Assembly (NCBI GenBank): GCA_001414345.1
Contig: LLCB01000080.1
Coordinates: forward strand, 62,001 to 126,000
Reading direction: 5' to 3'
Length of the DNA: 64,000 bases
From: Hymenoscyphus infarciens
Taxonomy: Eukaryota; Ascomycota; Leotiomycetes; Helotiales; Helotiaceae
Each line of letters begins with the position of its first letter. Position 1 is the first letter of the stretch. This document shows, piece by piece, positions 11,951 to 22,900 of the stretch. The position numbers and the translations under genes were made by a program. A model generated the notes under the pieces. That model saw only the letters and a list, made by a program, of their open reading frames with translations. It was not told the DNA's origin and did no database searches.

Positions 11951-12662
11951 ACAAGTCGGCATATGAAAAGTCTAGGCTATAATCTCCAAAGCCAGACCTT
12001 GTTCTCTCTCGAACTAAACGCAAAACACCCGAGAAAAGCGACGATACTACGAGTGAAAAGCCGGCTTCAATTGATCGATACTTACTTGTTGAAGTAGCTG
12101 CTGAAACTGTTGAGCATTACTTCCACTTCCTTCTATTTTAACTCCACCTCTTAGAGATAAAGCTTCTAGCAATTAAAAGACCTCAATAGATCATTCCACG
12201 CGAACGATTTCGGTTTAATGAAACTCATCACAAAATTCCTACTAAAGATTACTATAAGTAACGCGTAGGGTTTATAACTGAAGGATAGAATCGAGGTCGT
12301 CTTTTTTTTTTAGTAGAGCCGTGCCTCGCTTAGGAAAAAGGAGCTGCTCGATGCGGTGAACGTGGCTTGAATTTGACAAAGGATTAATAGCAACTATATA
12401 CAGTTTGTTTTAAGTTCTTTGTTTTTGCTTAGTATAGTTAGAGCCAATCAAATTTCCGTTCGCACCAAATTGTTGCTTTATAAATATAAAATAATAATAC
12501 GCAACCTTTTAGGCTATATTGCTTTTCAAGCACAAAGAAACAAAGAAGTAAATGATATATAATAAGAGCTTTCCCCCCAAGTGGAAATACTCATTTGTGA
12601 AGTATTCACCTAACTATTGTACATCCAAATTTCAAACTAGTAACAAGTATTGGCATTTAACA
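11951..12662. other. boundary and upstream region of the APH-like gene
   Basis: The transition out of the AT block. A stretch at about 11990-12140 is ordinary in composition and open in one plus frame (about 50 codons, ending at a TAA near 12140), but resembles no family I know. It could be a fragment of an older gene or transposon. The remainder serves as 5' flank of the downstream gene. Confidence 0.35.
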
Positions 12663-13937
12663 ATGGACCAAGAAGATTACACCCACCCAGAAAAATATTT
12701 AAAAGGTGCCTATTACTGCCCTGCTGGAATAGTACCCCCTGATGCACCTCAAGAATTCCACGACATCTCGAAGCGCAAAGGATTCATATGTTCTCCAATA
12801 CGCGACCCCGACAGCTATTCGGGCTATAAAGAGCTATGCCGATCTTGCGGCTGGAATTCGTATCAGGAGCTTTTGGTCCCCTATACCTCGCGCATTAGGA
12901 TCTTACACGCGCGTGGTAACATGGGCTTGTGGCAAATTGGATCGCAGTGGATGATCAGGGACCAGCCAAATGATTATAGAGAAGGAAATGACTACCTGAC
13001 CCAGGAGTTCCTACGGAGCCACGCAGAGATCTTGGATGTCCCGCTCATTAAAGAAATGCGGAGACTTGGTAAGCCAACAGACCAAATACATTATACGTTA
13101 ATGTCTACGGCGCCGGGCGATAGGCTGGACTGCATCTGGGAAACTCTTTCCCACGAGCAGCGAGTCGGCTACTCAGATCAGCTAGCGTCCGCTATCAATT
13201 CATGGAGACAATTTACATCAACGCGTGCCGAAAAGGTCGACGGCACGGCACTCTCCGACACGATAATTGGCGCGTGTTTTGGAGTCCAGCCTCCTACATG
13301 TGCGAAAATGGGCTTTACAAAGGACGAATGGTTTAAGAACTTGGCAGAAACGCTCTATAACGGCCTTTCCAAGATTCATGAGACCAAAGACCCGGCAATT
13401 ATCGAGGCAAAGCTTCAGGAATTGAAAAACAATTTTCCAGAATGCGAGCCATATGTTCTAACCCATGGAGATCTAAACCCTTCGAATATTATTGTGAAGG
13501 ATGATAAGATACAGGCTATTATCGACTGGGAGGCAGCCGGATATATGCCATGGTGGGCTGAGCGTTATATAGCGCTGACGCAATGTAATACCGCGGGAGC
13601 GCAGGAGCTACTGGGACCAGCAATGGCCAAAGTCGACAAGGAAGTAGACTGGAAGACATTTCAAAAAGACATTTCGTATAATGTAGCCCCAGTAATAGAC
13701 ACTTGGTTTGCAGCCAAAATAAAGCACGATGGGTTCGCTGACACGTGGGGGCTTCCTGTCTTTTGTGCATGTCAACCTCATTTGAGGTCGATTAGGAACG
13801 ACAAGTTAGGCAAACCGTGGGTGCATAGAGTGGAGACCAAAGAGGAATACGAGCAAGAGGAGCTTGAGAAAGCAAACAATCCCTACTATGGCATGCCTTT
13901 TCTTAACCCAGATGGGACCTTCAAAGAGGGTTGCTGA
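12663..13937 (+). CDS. aminoglycoside phosphotransferase-like kinase (APH/ChoK fold)
   Basis: An intronless ORF. I choose the ATG at 12663 (424 aa), because the 37 residues added by the upstream in-frame ATG at 12552 look like translated leader (Lys/Tyr/Asn-rich). The kinase signature is clear: HGDLNPSN (catalytic Asp about residue 270, Asn about 275), then IIDWEAAGYMPWWAE, whose Asp (about 288) is the metal-binding residue of the fold. Upstream is a degenerate nucleotide loop region (ILHARGNMGLWQIG). Filamentous fungi carry many such proteins; substrates are mostly unknown and drug resistance should not be assumed. The gene stands alone at the edge of a RIP-mutated block, a typical position for a lineage-specific gene. 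Its own codons show no RIP damage. Confidence 0.85.
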   Translation: MDQEDYTHPEKYLKGAYYCPAGIVPPDAPQEFHDISKRKGFICSPIRDPDSYSGYKELCRSCGWNSYQELLVPYTSRIRILHARGNMGLWQIGSQWMIRDQPNDYREGNDYLTQEFLRSHAEILDVPLIKEMRRLGKPTDQIHYTLMSTAPGDRLDCIWETLSHEQRVGYSDQLASAINSWRQFTSTRAEKVDGTALSDTIIGACFGVQPPTCAKMGFTKDEWFKNLAETLYNGLSKIHETKDPAIIEAKLQELKNNFPECEPYVLTHGDLNPSNIIVKDDKIQAIIDWEAAGYMPWWAERYIALTQCNTAGAQELLGPAMAKVDKEVDWKTFQKDISYNVAPVIDTWFAAKIKHDGFADTWGLPVFCACQPHLRSIRNDKLGKPWVHRVETKEEYEQEELEKANNPYYGMPFLNPDGTFKEGC

Positions 13938-14199
13938 GAGTTCGCGTTGAATCAAAGTTGGAATTATATCTCTCACGTTTCGCATTTGAAAACGCTATGT
14001 TTTAAAGATCAAGAAGAACGGGTTGCAAACAAATATACAACTAAGATACCACATGTGGCCTAGTAATTCTCAAGCAAGCCCAAGCCCACGCCTTCATAAA
14101 CTCCAAAAGCCCAATTATCACCAGTTTTTGTAGATAAACAATGTCTCTATAGAACCTAGCGACAATTAGTACAGGACTTGGAAATTATTGGAGTCTATA

Positions 14200-14679
14200 T
14201 CACTCACCAACTAGCACTTTATCACTATCCAAACACCTATGCACAGACTCTTGAAAAGGCGACAAATCCCTCACAATCTTCTTAGACCAATCACTAATTT
14301 CTGCTGATTCATGACTACTCTGAGTCGTCCTGCAGGAATACATTTTCGTTGCACTATTTGGATGCCGAACAAGTATATGCCTCTTATCACCACTCTCCAC
14401 GCGAATCAAGAACCCAGTTTGTAAATCGAATACTTCTAGCGCATGCAATAGCGACAGACCAGGAGTAGCCATATCCATGCTGATGGGTTCAAAAGAGAAG
14501 ATTATCCATGCTGGTCGCGTCTGGTTTCGGCTGAGAGTTGGGACTGTCGCTCCAGAGCACTTTTCGCATGTTGGGAGGTTGGAGGGGTTAGAACTTTTGC
14601 ATAAATAGCACTGGTTGGGGTTTTGGAATTGTGTGTTGCGTGACATATTTGGTGTGAGGAACTGTGAAGTATTTATCAT
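14200..14679 (-). CDS. hypothetical protein with two CxxC pairs
   Basis: An ORF of 159 aa starting at the ATG at 14679; a second ATG (14646) would give MSRNTQFQ. Near the N-terminus two CxxC pairs (CYLC and CEKC, 12 residues apart) suggest a small zinc ribbon or RanBP2-like zinc finger. The rest has mixed charge and hydrophobic stretches (AWIIFSFEPISMDMATPG) without a motif I recognise. No introns are needed, and flanking bases are typical of the island. No function is assigned. It could be a genuine orphan gene or a fragment. Confidence 0.45.
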   Translation of the reverse strand: MINTSQFLTPNMSRNTQFQNPNQCYLCKSSNPSNLPTCEKCSGATVPTLSRNQTRPAWIIFSFEPISMDMATPGLSLLHALEVFDLQTGFLIRVESGDKRHILVRHPNSATKMYSCRTTQSSHESAEISDWSKKIVRDLSPFQESVHRCLDSDKVLVGE

Positions 14680-15282
14680 GTAGAAAAAGAGAGGAGGAGG
14701 AGCTTGAATTTGTTAAGGATGGTATTGGCGGGATTTTGTTCTTTTATACTGAATAACTCGGTGAAATACCCTCTAAATAATGAATAATCACTGAGTTTCT
14801 TATAACGAATAGTTAAAGGACTGGCTTTCAGTCTTGTTCTGGTTTGACCTAGGCTATGAAATGTCTGGCTCAATAAAAGGTGACTTCAAATTTGTCGTTT
14901 AGAAAACTCGTCTAGAGTATTCGCAACTTCTCTTTGTGCGTGCAGAAAAGTTACAAGTATAGACAAAAGAAATGAGTCAGTGCTTGAATAATATCTAGAG
15001 TATGTCTTGGAATATGTCTTTTAGATGACGAAGAGAATTAAGACATAGTTATAATCTCTGTGAAGCATTTGTTAGAGGATACGGATGTCTTGGAGTAGGC
15101 TAAAGAACAAAGCCTGAGTAAAGGCGCTATTACAACATTCTTCAGCCAAGATATGAATAACAAAGCTTTCTATGCATCGACACTAATTGCTTCATTCAAA
15201 CTGTCTTTGTCCTGGCCCCAAGCACTTCAAACAGCGAGCTGAAATTCATCCCTGGAAGCATCAATGGTGCGTTGAATATTAA
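14680..15282. other. intergenic region, no gene seen
   Basis: The flank of two minus-strand hypothetical genes. No family features in any frame and no RNA gene recognised. Confidence 0.45.
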
Positions 15283-15642
15283 TTAGTGCAAATAGCTTGA
15301 GATTCTCACACAGGCGATTTTCCTTTCAGTTTTGGTATTCTCAGCGCGTAGCCTAGGATTTTTCAGAAGCGCTTGGTCTATGGACAGCGCCTTGGATACT
15401 AGATCTAGGGTCGCGAGGTAGCTTGTGGAGCTCAATGCCTCATCGCCCAGCACCTTGAGCAACTCGTGCAGTGTTGTCGACTCGTTCTTTGTAATCCGGC
15501 GATACAATGGTTCGTCGCGCCTGAAACGTTTGAGGTTAAATTTTAAGGATGTCGAGTTGAAGACTTTGGCAGCTTCTGGGGTCTGGCAGGACTCGAGACC
15601 GTGTTCTTGCGACAGGTCGTCAAACGGGATTGGCGGGGGCAT
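15283..15642 (-). CDS. short hypothetical protein
   Basis: A 119-aa ORF from an ATG at 15642. It is rich in Leu, Ser and charged residues (LHELLKVLGDEALSSTSYLA) and probably helical. There is no motif I recognise, no signal peptide and no membrane segment. A shadow frame on the plus strand is shorter. Support is only length and a sensible start, so this may be chance. Confidence 0.3.
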   Translation of the reverse strand: MPPPIPFDDLSQEHGLESCQTPEAAKVFNSTSLKFNLKRFRRDEPLYRRITKNESTTLHELLKVLGDEALSSTSYLATLDLVSKALSIDQALLKNPRLRAENTKTERKIACVRISSYLH

Positions 15643-16510
15643 TGCGGTGTAAATGGAAGTGGGAGTGTCACTGTAATAAGTGAAATCTGAAGGTTTGATT
15701 TATTCTCTTAGTCGGTTTACTTATCGTATAATCTGATGCTATATTGTCGTCATCGCAAATGCTTCGAATTTCGAGGGCCTGACGATAAAACGCAATGTCT
15801 GATGAAAGTTATAGCAGGCATCCTAATGCGATCAGCTTAGGATGACGCCTTGTGCGGGTCATAAAGCTCTCTTGTCAACTTTGAATCAAAAACGCAAAAT
15901 CTTAAAAGGCTTGCAGCATTCTATTAGCGATGAATAACCCCAGGATCCAGTGTGTGTAGTGCGTGGATGAAATGAGGCACAATGAGCGTCTTATTGTGTC
16001 TGCCTCCGCATACTCTTCTGATGATCAGTCTTCTGATATCTGCTTCATGCTATCGACTTTTGAATCGCAATCTTTATATCGATATATTATTATGCCGCAC
16101 GAGCCGAAGTGCGCATCCAATGCCGGGAAAAAGCCCCCGGGAGGGAGCCTCAATTTTGAACCTTGACATCTCCAGGAACGACTCTAACCCGTCGTGATGG
16201 CATTGTGGGGTTTGGTGAAGCTCATCTCCAATTTCACTACTAATCACAAGGAGGCGCAGTCAAGGGGCAAGAACCGAGACCGAGGCGTCGAAGCTTCCGC
16301 TTCCTCGCGAATAGACAAAAAAAATATCAACTCGGCAGCTTAGGAGGTAATTTAACTCTAGAAGCAATTAAGAAATTCCATTTTTCCTACGAGAGGAAGC
16401 CTAGTGACTAAGAAGACTCTCTTAAGATTACTAATAGGTGTAATTTCTAGTAGTAGTTGAATAGAGAGGCAATTCTACTTGTAGTTTTATCTTAACAAGC
16501 TTCTTCGTCG

Positions 16511-16556
16511 ACAGCTATACCACTAAACCACTATACCACTAAACCACTATACCACC
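16511..16556. repeat. short tandem array, CTATACCACTAAACCA unit
   Basis: About two and a half copies of an 18-base unit (CTATACCACTAAACCACT). A simple repeat without evident function. Confidence 0.7.
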
Positions 16557-18845
16557 ACAGAGAATCAAGGAAAAGCAAGTCACCCCTCCAAAAAGTCAAC
16601 AAACCATCCTCGACCTTGGACACGTGTGGAAGTCGTCTTGCCTCTTCAAAGTGGACCCGGAAGTTATTCGTCTCTCCTCTCCATCTCCAAAGGAGATCCA
16701 AAAATAGCCCTTGGCTTGGCCAGGAAGCGAACAAGGACATGTCACGATTGACACTCATGATGTTCAATTGTATCAGGTATCAGACACGTATCAGACACTG
16801 GACGTCCTGCTTCGTGGGTGCCATTTTGCACCGGCTCGGGGCTGCTTCATTCGGCAAGGGGAAAGAATCCCGATTCCAGAATTGAAAACTCCCAAAACAT
16901 ACTGGTAAGCTCCCGAAACACATCGCACCGTTAGTTCACGGGCGAATGATCTGGTCTCGACGCAGCATCGTGGTGGGTTTGGTTGCGCGGTCAACTTCTT
17001 CCTCGAGCATTTGGTGTCGAGGAGTGGAGGAGGACAGTCGAGGCAGTGCTCATTGAACTCCAGGTCGAGCATGCCACGCGTATGCAATTCCATCTCGACC
17101 CTCTTGATTGAAAAGCAATGGAAATGACCATCTTTCCTGCAACCCCCCCTTTTCTCTTTCCCATCTGGCATCTCCCTCTCTTTCATCCCCCTCAACCTTG
17201 AATTTTCGAATTTTCGTCTCCTCTCCCGGATTTCCCGGCCAGTCTGTCGTGGAGCCCCCTATTTCCTTCAGATGGCACCCGGTTTCGACTCCAACGTCTG
17301 CCCCTGTTGGATGGTCTCTATCTACAATACCCTCCCTCCTTCTCTGCCGATAAGGGGTGGCTGGTTCGCTCGCCACCTTGATAAGCAGGAACGGTTAAAT
17401 CTATTTTTGGGGCTCGCCCGCAACGCCTCGTCACTGTAATTTTCTCTTTCCAAAATATTCCTGGCCTGGGACCAATTAATATATGGAATCTTGCGAGGAA
17501 TCCAGAGGTTTGATTCCATCGTAAAGTGCTCTCGAGGGGGGGAGATCCGGGGATGATGAAAAGTCCAAAGATTCGGATTGTTCGGGTTTTGGGGAGGGCG
17601 ACGGATGAGGCTTTGCAAGAGTCGTCGAGTTGAGAATGGATACATGGATGGAAAAGTCTGGGTAAATTGCTGGCATCGGGCTACTAAGTACATTTAACCT
17701 GCAGGAATAACGTGGAATAACGTCAAGAATCGAGTGGTTCCCCTGAGGCTTGCGCCGGATGGTGGGGTGGTGCTACTGTTGAACATAAGCTTCACTTTTC
17801 CTGTGGAAGATTCTTCTCTCTGGTCTTTTTTATAACACGAAAGATGCCGGTAGTCACAATGTGCGTCTATCTTCGGGTTGTAAGCGCGATGGCTTGGATG
17901 TTTGATACACGTCTCTTGTACTCGAGATAAGTAGTGACGGAGATAGGGCAATCGGTTGACTGATTGAAATTAGCCCCTATGGCTGAGAGGTTTTCTACGC
18001 AGATAACATAGATTGCCGAGTGACCTTTGTTGTGAATCTCGTCGACATGAATCAATGAGAAGATATGGCAAACCCGATTGGGTAATGGTTGTGCGCAGTC
18101 GGGAGAGAATAAGCTAAGCTAGCAGAGTTAACGTGGAATACGAAGTGCATGGCAATATGTTACGAGTACTAAGAAGCATCAACAGCAGCTGAAGGCGTAC
18201 GTAGGACCAATGAGGGGCATGATATAATCATAACTCATTACCAGAAGCTTGTGGTTTCTGGTCAACGTTACCTTACGTACGTCGGTTAGAAGTAGCTTCT
18301 GCAAATGAGCCCGAATTGGACTTTTTAATGAAGCATCAATTTCCTAGCTTCAGCGATGAGCTCATGGCCAGGTCCATTTCAAGGAAATGCAGGCTGAGGC
18401 AGGGAACACCTGGATACATGCGCGACATGGTAAAGCAATCAATTCCCCCTGAGGGGCTGACGGACTTGAATGCCACGATGATATGCATCAACAACCAGCT
18501 GCGACCCCGTACTTGCAACTGACCGAGTTGCACGCTGTACGTTGAGTCCATCAACGGCGCCCTAACTCAGTAGGTAGTCAACGACGCCGTCGATCTGCTT
18601 CCAGCAATGGGCTTCTACTTACAAGTCGTACCGTATTGTTTTGTTAGTCGGTAATGGTGTGTTGTGGCGAGAGATGTGGCTTTGCCTAAGATTAGGTTGA
18701 CAGCAATGTCAAGTTAATTGCACTCGGGAGTGAATGATGCCCTTCCGAGTCTTCACTGACTGAATGCACCTTACGAGTTACCTGCAGTGTTCAATTTTAA
18801 CATAGTCCTCCTTCGAAACACACTACGGATCTATCTAGAGTAACC

Positions 18846-18928
18846 CTACACTACACTACACTACACTGCACTACCCTACCCTACCCTACCCTACCCTACC
18901 CTACCCTACCCTACCCTACCCTACCCTA
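18846..18928. repeat. (CTACA)n then (CCCTA)n pentanucleotide array
   Basis: About five CTACA/ACACT-type units pass into about eleven uninterrupted CCCTA units. The unit is one base short of the fungal telomere repeat CCCTAA and is preceded by TAACCC. It lies about 1.04 kb upstream of the FKS1 start codon. The island context on both sides argues against a true telomere. Confidence 0.85.
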
Positions 18929-19965
18929 CACCCCCCTATCCTATACTGGCCCGCCAGTTTCTTAGTTGATAACGCGTTGGTTGACCGTTGGATGAGGGCA
19001 TCGTAGACTGGCGGCCAGCCTCTACTTTCTAAATTGTACTAGTACCGGCTTCAGGCCAAGCCCCTGACGAGACTAAGCCCGATCGAGCGATAGACCCCCT
19101 TCATTCCAAGCGCACCTTCCCTCTCCCCAATCACAGCACACCGCTGGATTTCAGAACGACCCACCAAAGGTGGCTAGCGAAAGAACGCCCCCCCATCCCA
19201 TCCGCCGCCCATCTATACTTACCAACTGTACTTATTGTACTGCCACCTCTCTCCTGATTTTCTTCCTTCTTTCCTTCTCAACTTCCAAACCCCCCCCCCA
19301 ACCCATCCATCTCGACCACTTCTCGAGCATCCAGGACCTTCGACCTCCTGCCTGCGCCAACGTGCTCGTCTCGTTGTTTTTTTTCCCAATTCCTTCCTCC
19401 ACGCTCGTTCCGCATCCACCGACCCGGCGGATCTAATCCTCACCCATAGGAAGATTAGAGTTCCGACGCGAAAGGGGAGCGCCGTCATTTGTCAATTTTC
19501 TAGTCTGTCAGCAAAACCCGAAAAGAAGGGGCCATACATCGTCCAAGCAACATCCACCCAACTACCAACCTGACACCCTAATATTCTGTGCTTTCCCGCC
19601 ACAAAAACAACATCAACTCCGGTCACTACGACGACCGTCTTCTTCTTAGCCCTCCGCGAAGAAGAGTAGCCGCTCGTTAGATCTTGCTTACCTTGTTGAC
19701 GGTCGCTCTTTGCAGCATAAGCGTCAGCATCAACAACACGGTTGATCCCCATCAACTCCAATTCCTTCCTCACTTTTCACGATACAAAAACCGCACTCCA
19801 GGGACCAATTGTAATTTCAATGTCCATTTAATCGTGAGTCTCCATCCGCATGAGTTCACTTCACCCGAAACACTCTGCCCGATCTGCCACAACGGCCACG
19901 ATTTCGGCGTCAAATGAACAATCGACTAACTTTCTCTCTCCAGGCGGCCTCATTTGTATACAAAC

Positions 19966-22900
19966 ATGTCGGGACACCCACCTCCGGGCCCTGCCCAGCC
20001 TCCTGGCCAGGGACAACAGGGTCATTACGATGATGGCTACGGCCAACACCAGCAAGGCAATACGGATTCCTACTACCAAGATGATCACGGACAGCCATAT
20101 TATGACAATAACGATGGATACGGCGAGCACCATGCCGGAACTCACCCACCTCAACAGGGCGGTGACGGATATTACGATGAATCGTAGGTTTTTGGTGATA
20201 TGCCGTGGGCGAGGAGACGTGGGCTAATAAAGCAACAGCGGCTACTACAACGCAGATGCCAACAACCCGTATCAACACGAAGGCGGCTACTACGAGGGAC
20301 AGGAGCACGATGGTCAATACCAAGACGAATACTACAATGATCAGTATTATGACCAAGGAGGCGCTGCTGCCGGTCAGCACCCGCAAGCGAAGCGTCGTGG
20401 GGATTCTGAGGAAGACTCCGAGACTTTCAGCGACTTCACCATGAGATCCGACATGGCTCGAGCCACCGACATGGACTATTATGGACGAGGGGATGAACGG
20501 TACAACAGCTACAACGAGAGTCAAATGGGTGGTGGCCGCGGATACCGACCCCCATCATCACAAGTCTCATATGCAGGCAATCGATCCTCGGGAGCTTCCA
20601 CGCCAAACTATGGCATGGACTACAACAATGTGCTTCCAGCAGGGCAACGATCCCGCGAGCCATATCCAGCTTGGACCTCCGATGCCCAAATCCCCTTGTC
20701 AAAGGAGGAAGTCGAGGACATTTTCCTGGATTTGACAGCCAAGTTTGGTTTCCAGCGTGACAGCATGCGAAACATGTACGATCATTTGATGACTCTTCTC
20801 GATTCTCGAGCCTCTCGTATGACGCCAAACCAGGCTCTTCTTTCTCTTCATGCCGATTACATTGGAGGTGACAACGCCAATTACCGAAAATGGTACTTTG
20901 CGGCCCATCTCGACTTGGACGATGCTGTGGGATTCGCCAACATGAAACTTGGCAAGGGCAGCAGAAAGACCCGCAAAGCTCGATCAGCAGCCAAGAAGAA
21001 GGCCGCAGCAGACCCCAAAGACGAGGCCCAAACCCTCGAACAACTTGAGGGTGACAACAGTCTCGAGGCCGCGGAATATCGATGGAAGACTCGCATGAAC
21101 CGCATGTCCCAACATGACCGCGTTCGCCAAATTGCGCTCTACCTCCTTTGCTGGGGTGAGGCAAACCAGACCCGATTCATGCCAGAGTGTCTCTGCTTCA
21201 TTTTCAAGTGTGCGGATGATTATCTCAACTCGCCAGCATGCCAAAATTTGGTTGAACCAGTCGAGGAATTCACATACTTGAACGACGTCATCACCCCTCT
21301 CTACCAGTACTGCCGAGACCAAGGTTACGAGATTGACGAGGGCAAGTATGTCCGCCGTGAGAGAGACCACAACAAGATCATCGGTTATGATGATTGCAAT
21401 CAACTCTTCTGGTATCCCGAGGGAATTGAACTGATTGTTTTGGAGGACAAGACTCGACTTGTCGACTTCCCACCCGCTGAGCGTTTCCTCAAACTCAAAG
21501 ACATCAGATGGAACAAGGTCTTTTTCAAGACCTACTATGAAACCCGATCCTGGGGTCATATGTTGGTCAACTTCCATCGTATTTGGGTTATTCACGTTAC
21601 TTCCTTCTGGTTTTACACTGCTAAGAACGCTCCTACTCTTCTTGTGAAGAACTATGAACAAGAAAAGAACAATCTTCCTCCGGCCTCCGCTCAATGGTCT
21701 TTCGTCGCCATTGGTGGTGGAATTGCCACTCTGATCATGATCTTCGCTACGATTTTGGAATGGACCTATGTCCCTCGTCGATGGGCTGGTGCACAACATC
21801 TCACCAAGCGACTATTGTTCCTCCTCGTCGTCTTCGCTCTCAACGTTGGTCCTAGTGTTTACATATTCGTCATTCCGAATGTACAAGACACCAAAATCGC
21901 CTTGATTATCGGAATCGTGCAATTCATCATTGCCATAGTCACGTTCTTCTTCTTCTCCGTCATGCCACTGGGCGGGTTGTTTGGAAGCTACTTGACCAAA
22001 AACACCCGTCAATATGTTGCCAGTCAGACCTTCACTGCCAGTTATCCTCGTTTGACTGGTAATGATATGTGGATGTCGTACGGTCTCTGGGTGGTGGTCT
22101 TCGTTGCCAAGCTTGCTGAATCATACGTCTTCTTGACGCTATCTTTCCGTGATCCTATTCGATTTTTGGCCTCGATGAAGATTGCCAACTGCCAAGGAGA
22201 TTCCATTCTGAAGTTGTACCTTTGCCCTTATCAGCCAAAGATTCTTCTGGGTCTCATGTTTATCACTGATTTGTGTCTCTTCTTCCTCGACACTTTCATG
22301 TGGTATATTATCATGAACGCCATCTACTCTGTGGCCCGATCCTTCTACTTGGGTGTTTCCATCTGGACCCCATGGAGAAACATCTTCTCTCGTCTTCCAA
22401 AGCGTATTTACTCAAAGGTTCTCGCCACCACCGACATGGAGATCAAGTACAAGCCCAAGGTTCTCATTTCCCAAATTTGGAACGCAATCGTCATCTCCAT
22501 GTATCGAGAGCATCTGCTTGCCATTGATCATGTTCAAAAGCTTCTCTACCACCAAGTGCCTTCTGAACAAGAGGGAAAGAGAACACTCAGAGCACCAACT
22601 TTCTTCGTCTCCCAAGAAGATCATTCTTTCAAGACTGAATTCTTCCCAGCGCAGAGTGAGGCAGAGCGACGTATCTCGTTCTTTGCTCAATCTCTTTCGA
22701 CTCCAATTCCAGAACCTCTTCCAGTGGATAACATGCCAACTTTCACTGTCATGATTCCTCACTACAGTGAGAAGATTCTACTCTCCCTCCGAGAAATTAT
22801 TCGTGAGGATGAGCCATACTCCCGTGTTACTCTCTTGGAATATCTCAAGCAACTTCATCCTCACGAATGGGACTGCTTCGTCAAAGACACTAAGATTTTG

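Larger units (their letters stand above)
15643..19965. other. 4.3-kb gene-poor stretch and FKS1 upstream region
   Basis: I see no supported protein gene. Open frames at 16.5-17.7 kb and 18.3 kb overlap one another on both strands, lack family features and mostly begin at non-ATG codons. A short AT-rich, partly RIP-like patch lies at about 16310-16500. Two tandem arrays are listed separately. The last 500 bp or so is the presumed FKS1 leader: a candidate 5'-UTR intron at 19834-19943 has a GTGAGT donor, a CTAAC branch motif and a CAG acceptor ending 22 bp before the ATG. Confidence 0.5.

Noticed and set aside
16531..17951. Several open frames on both strands
   Set aside because: They overlap each other, most begin at non-ATG codons, and none shows a family motif or a sensible exon pattern.
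18873..18928. Telomere
   Set aside because: The unit is CCCTA, not CCCTAA, the array is short, and unique gene-bearing DNA continues on both sides.
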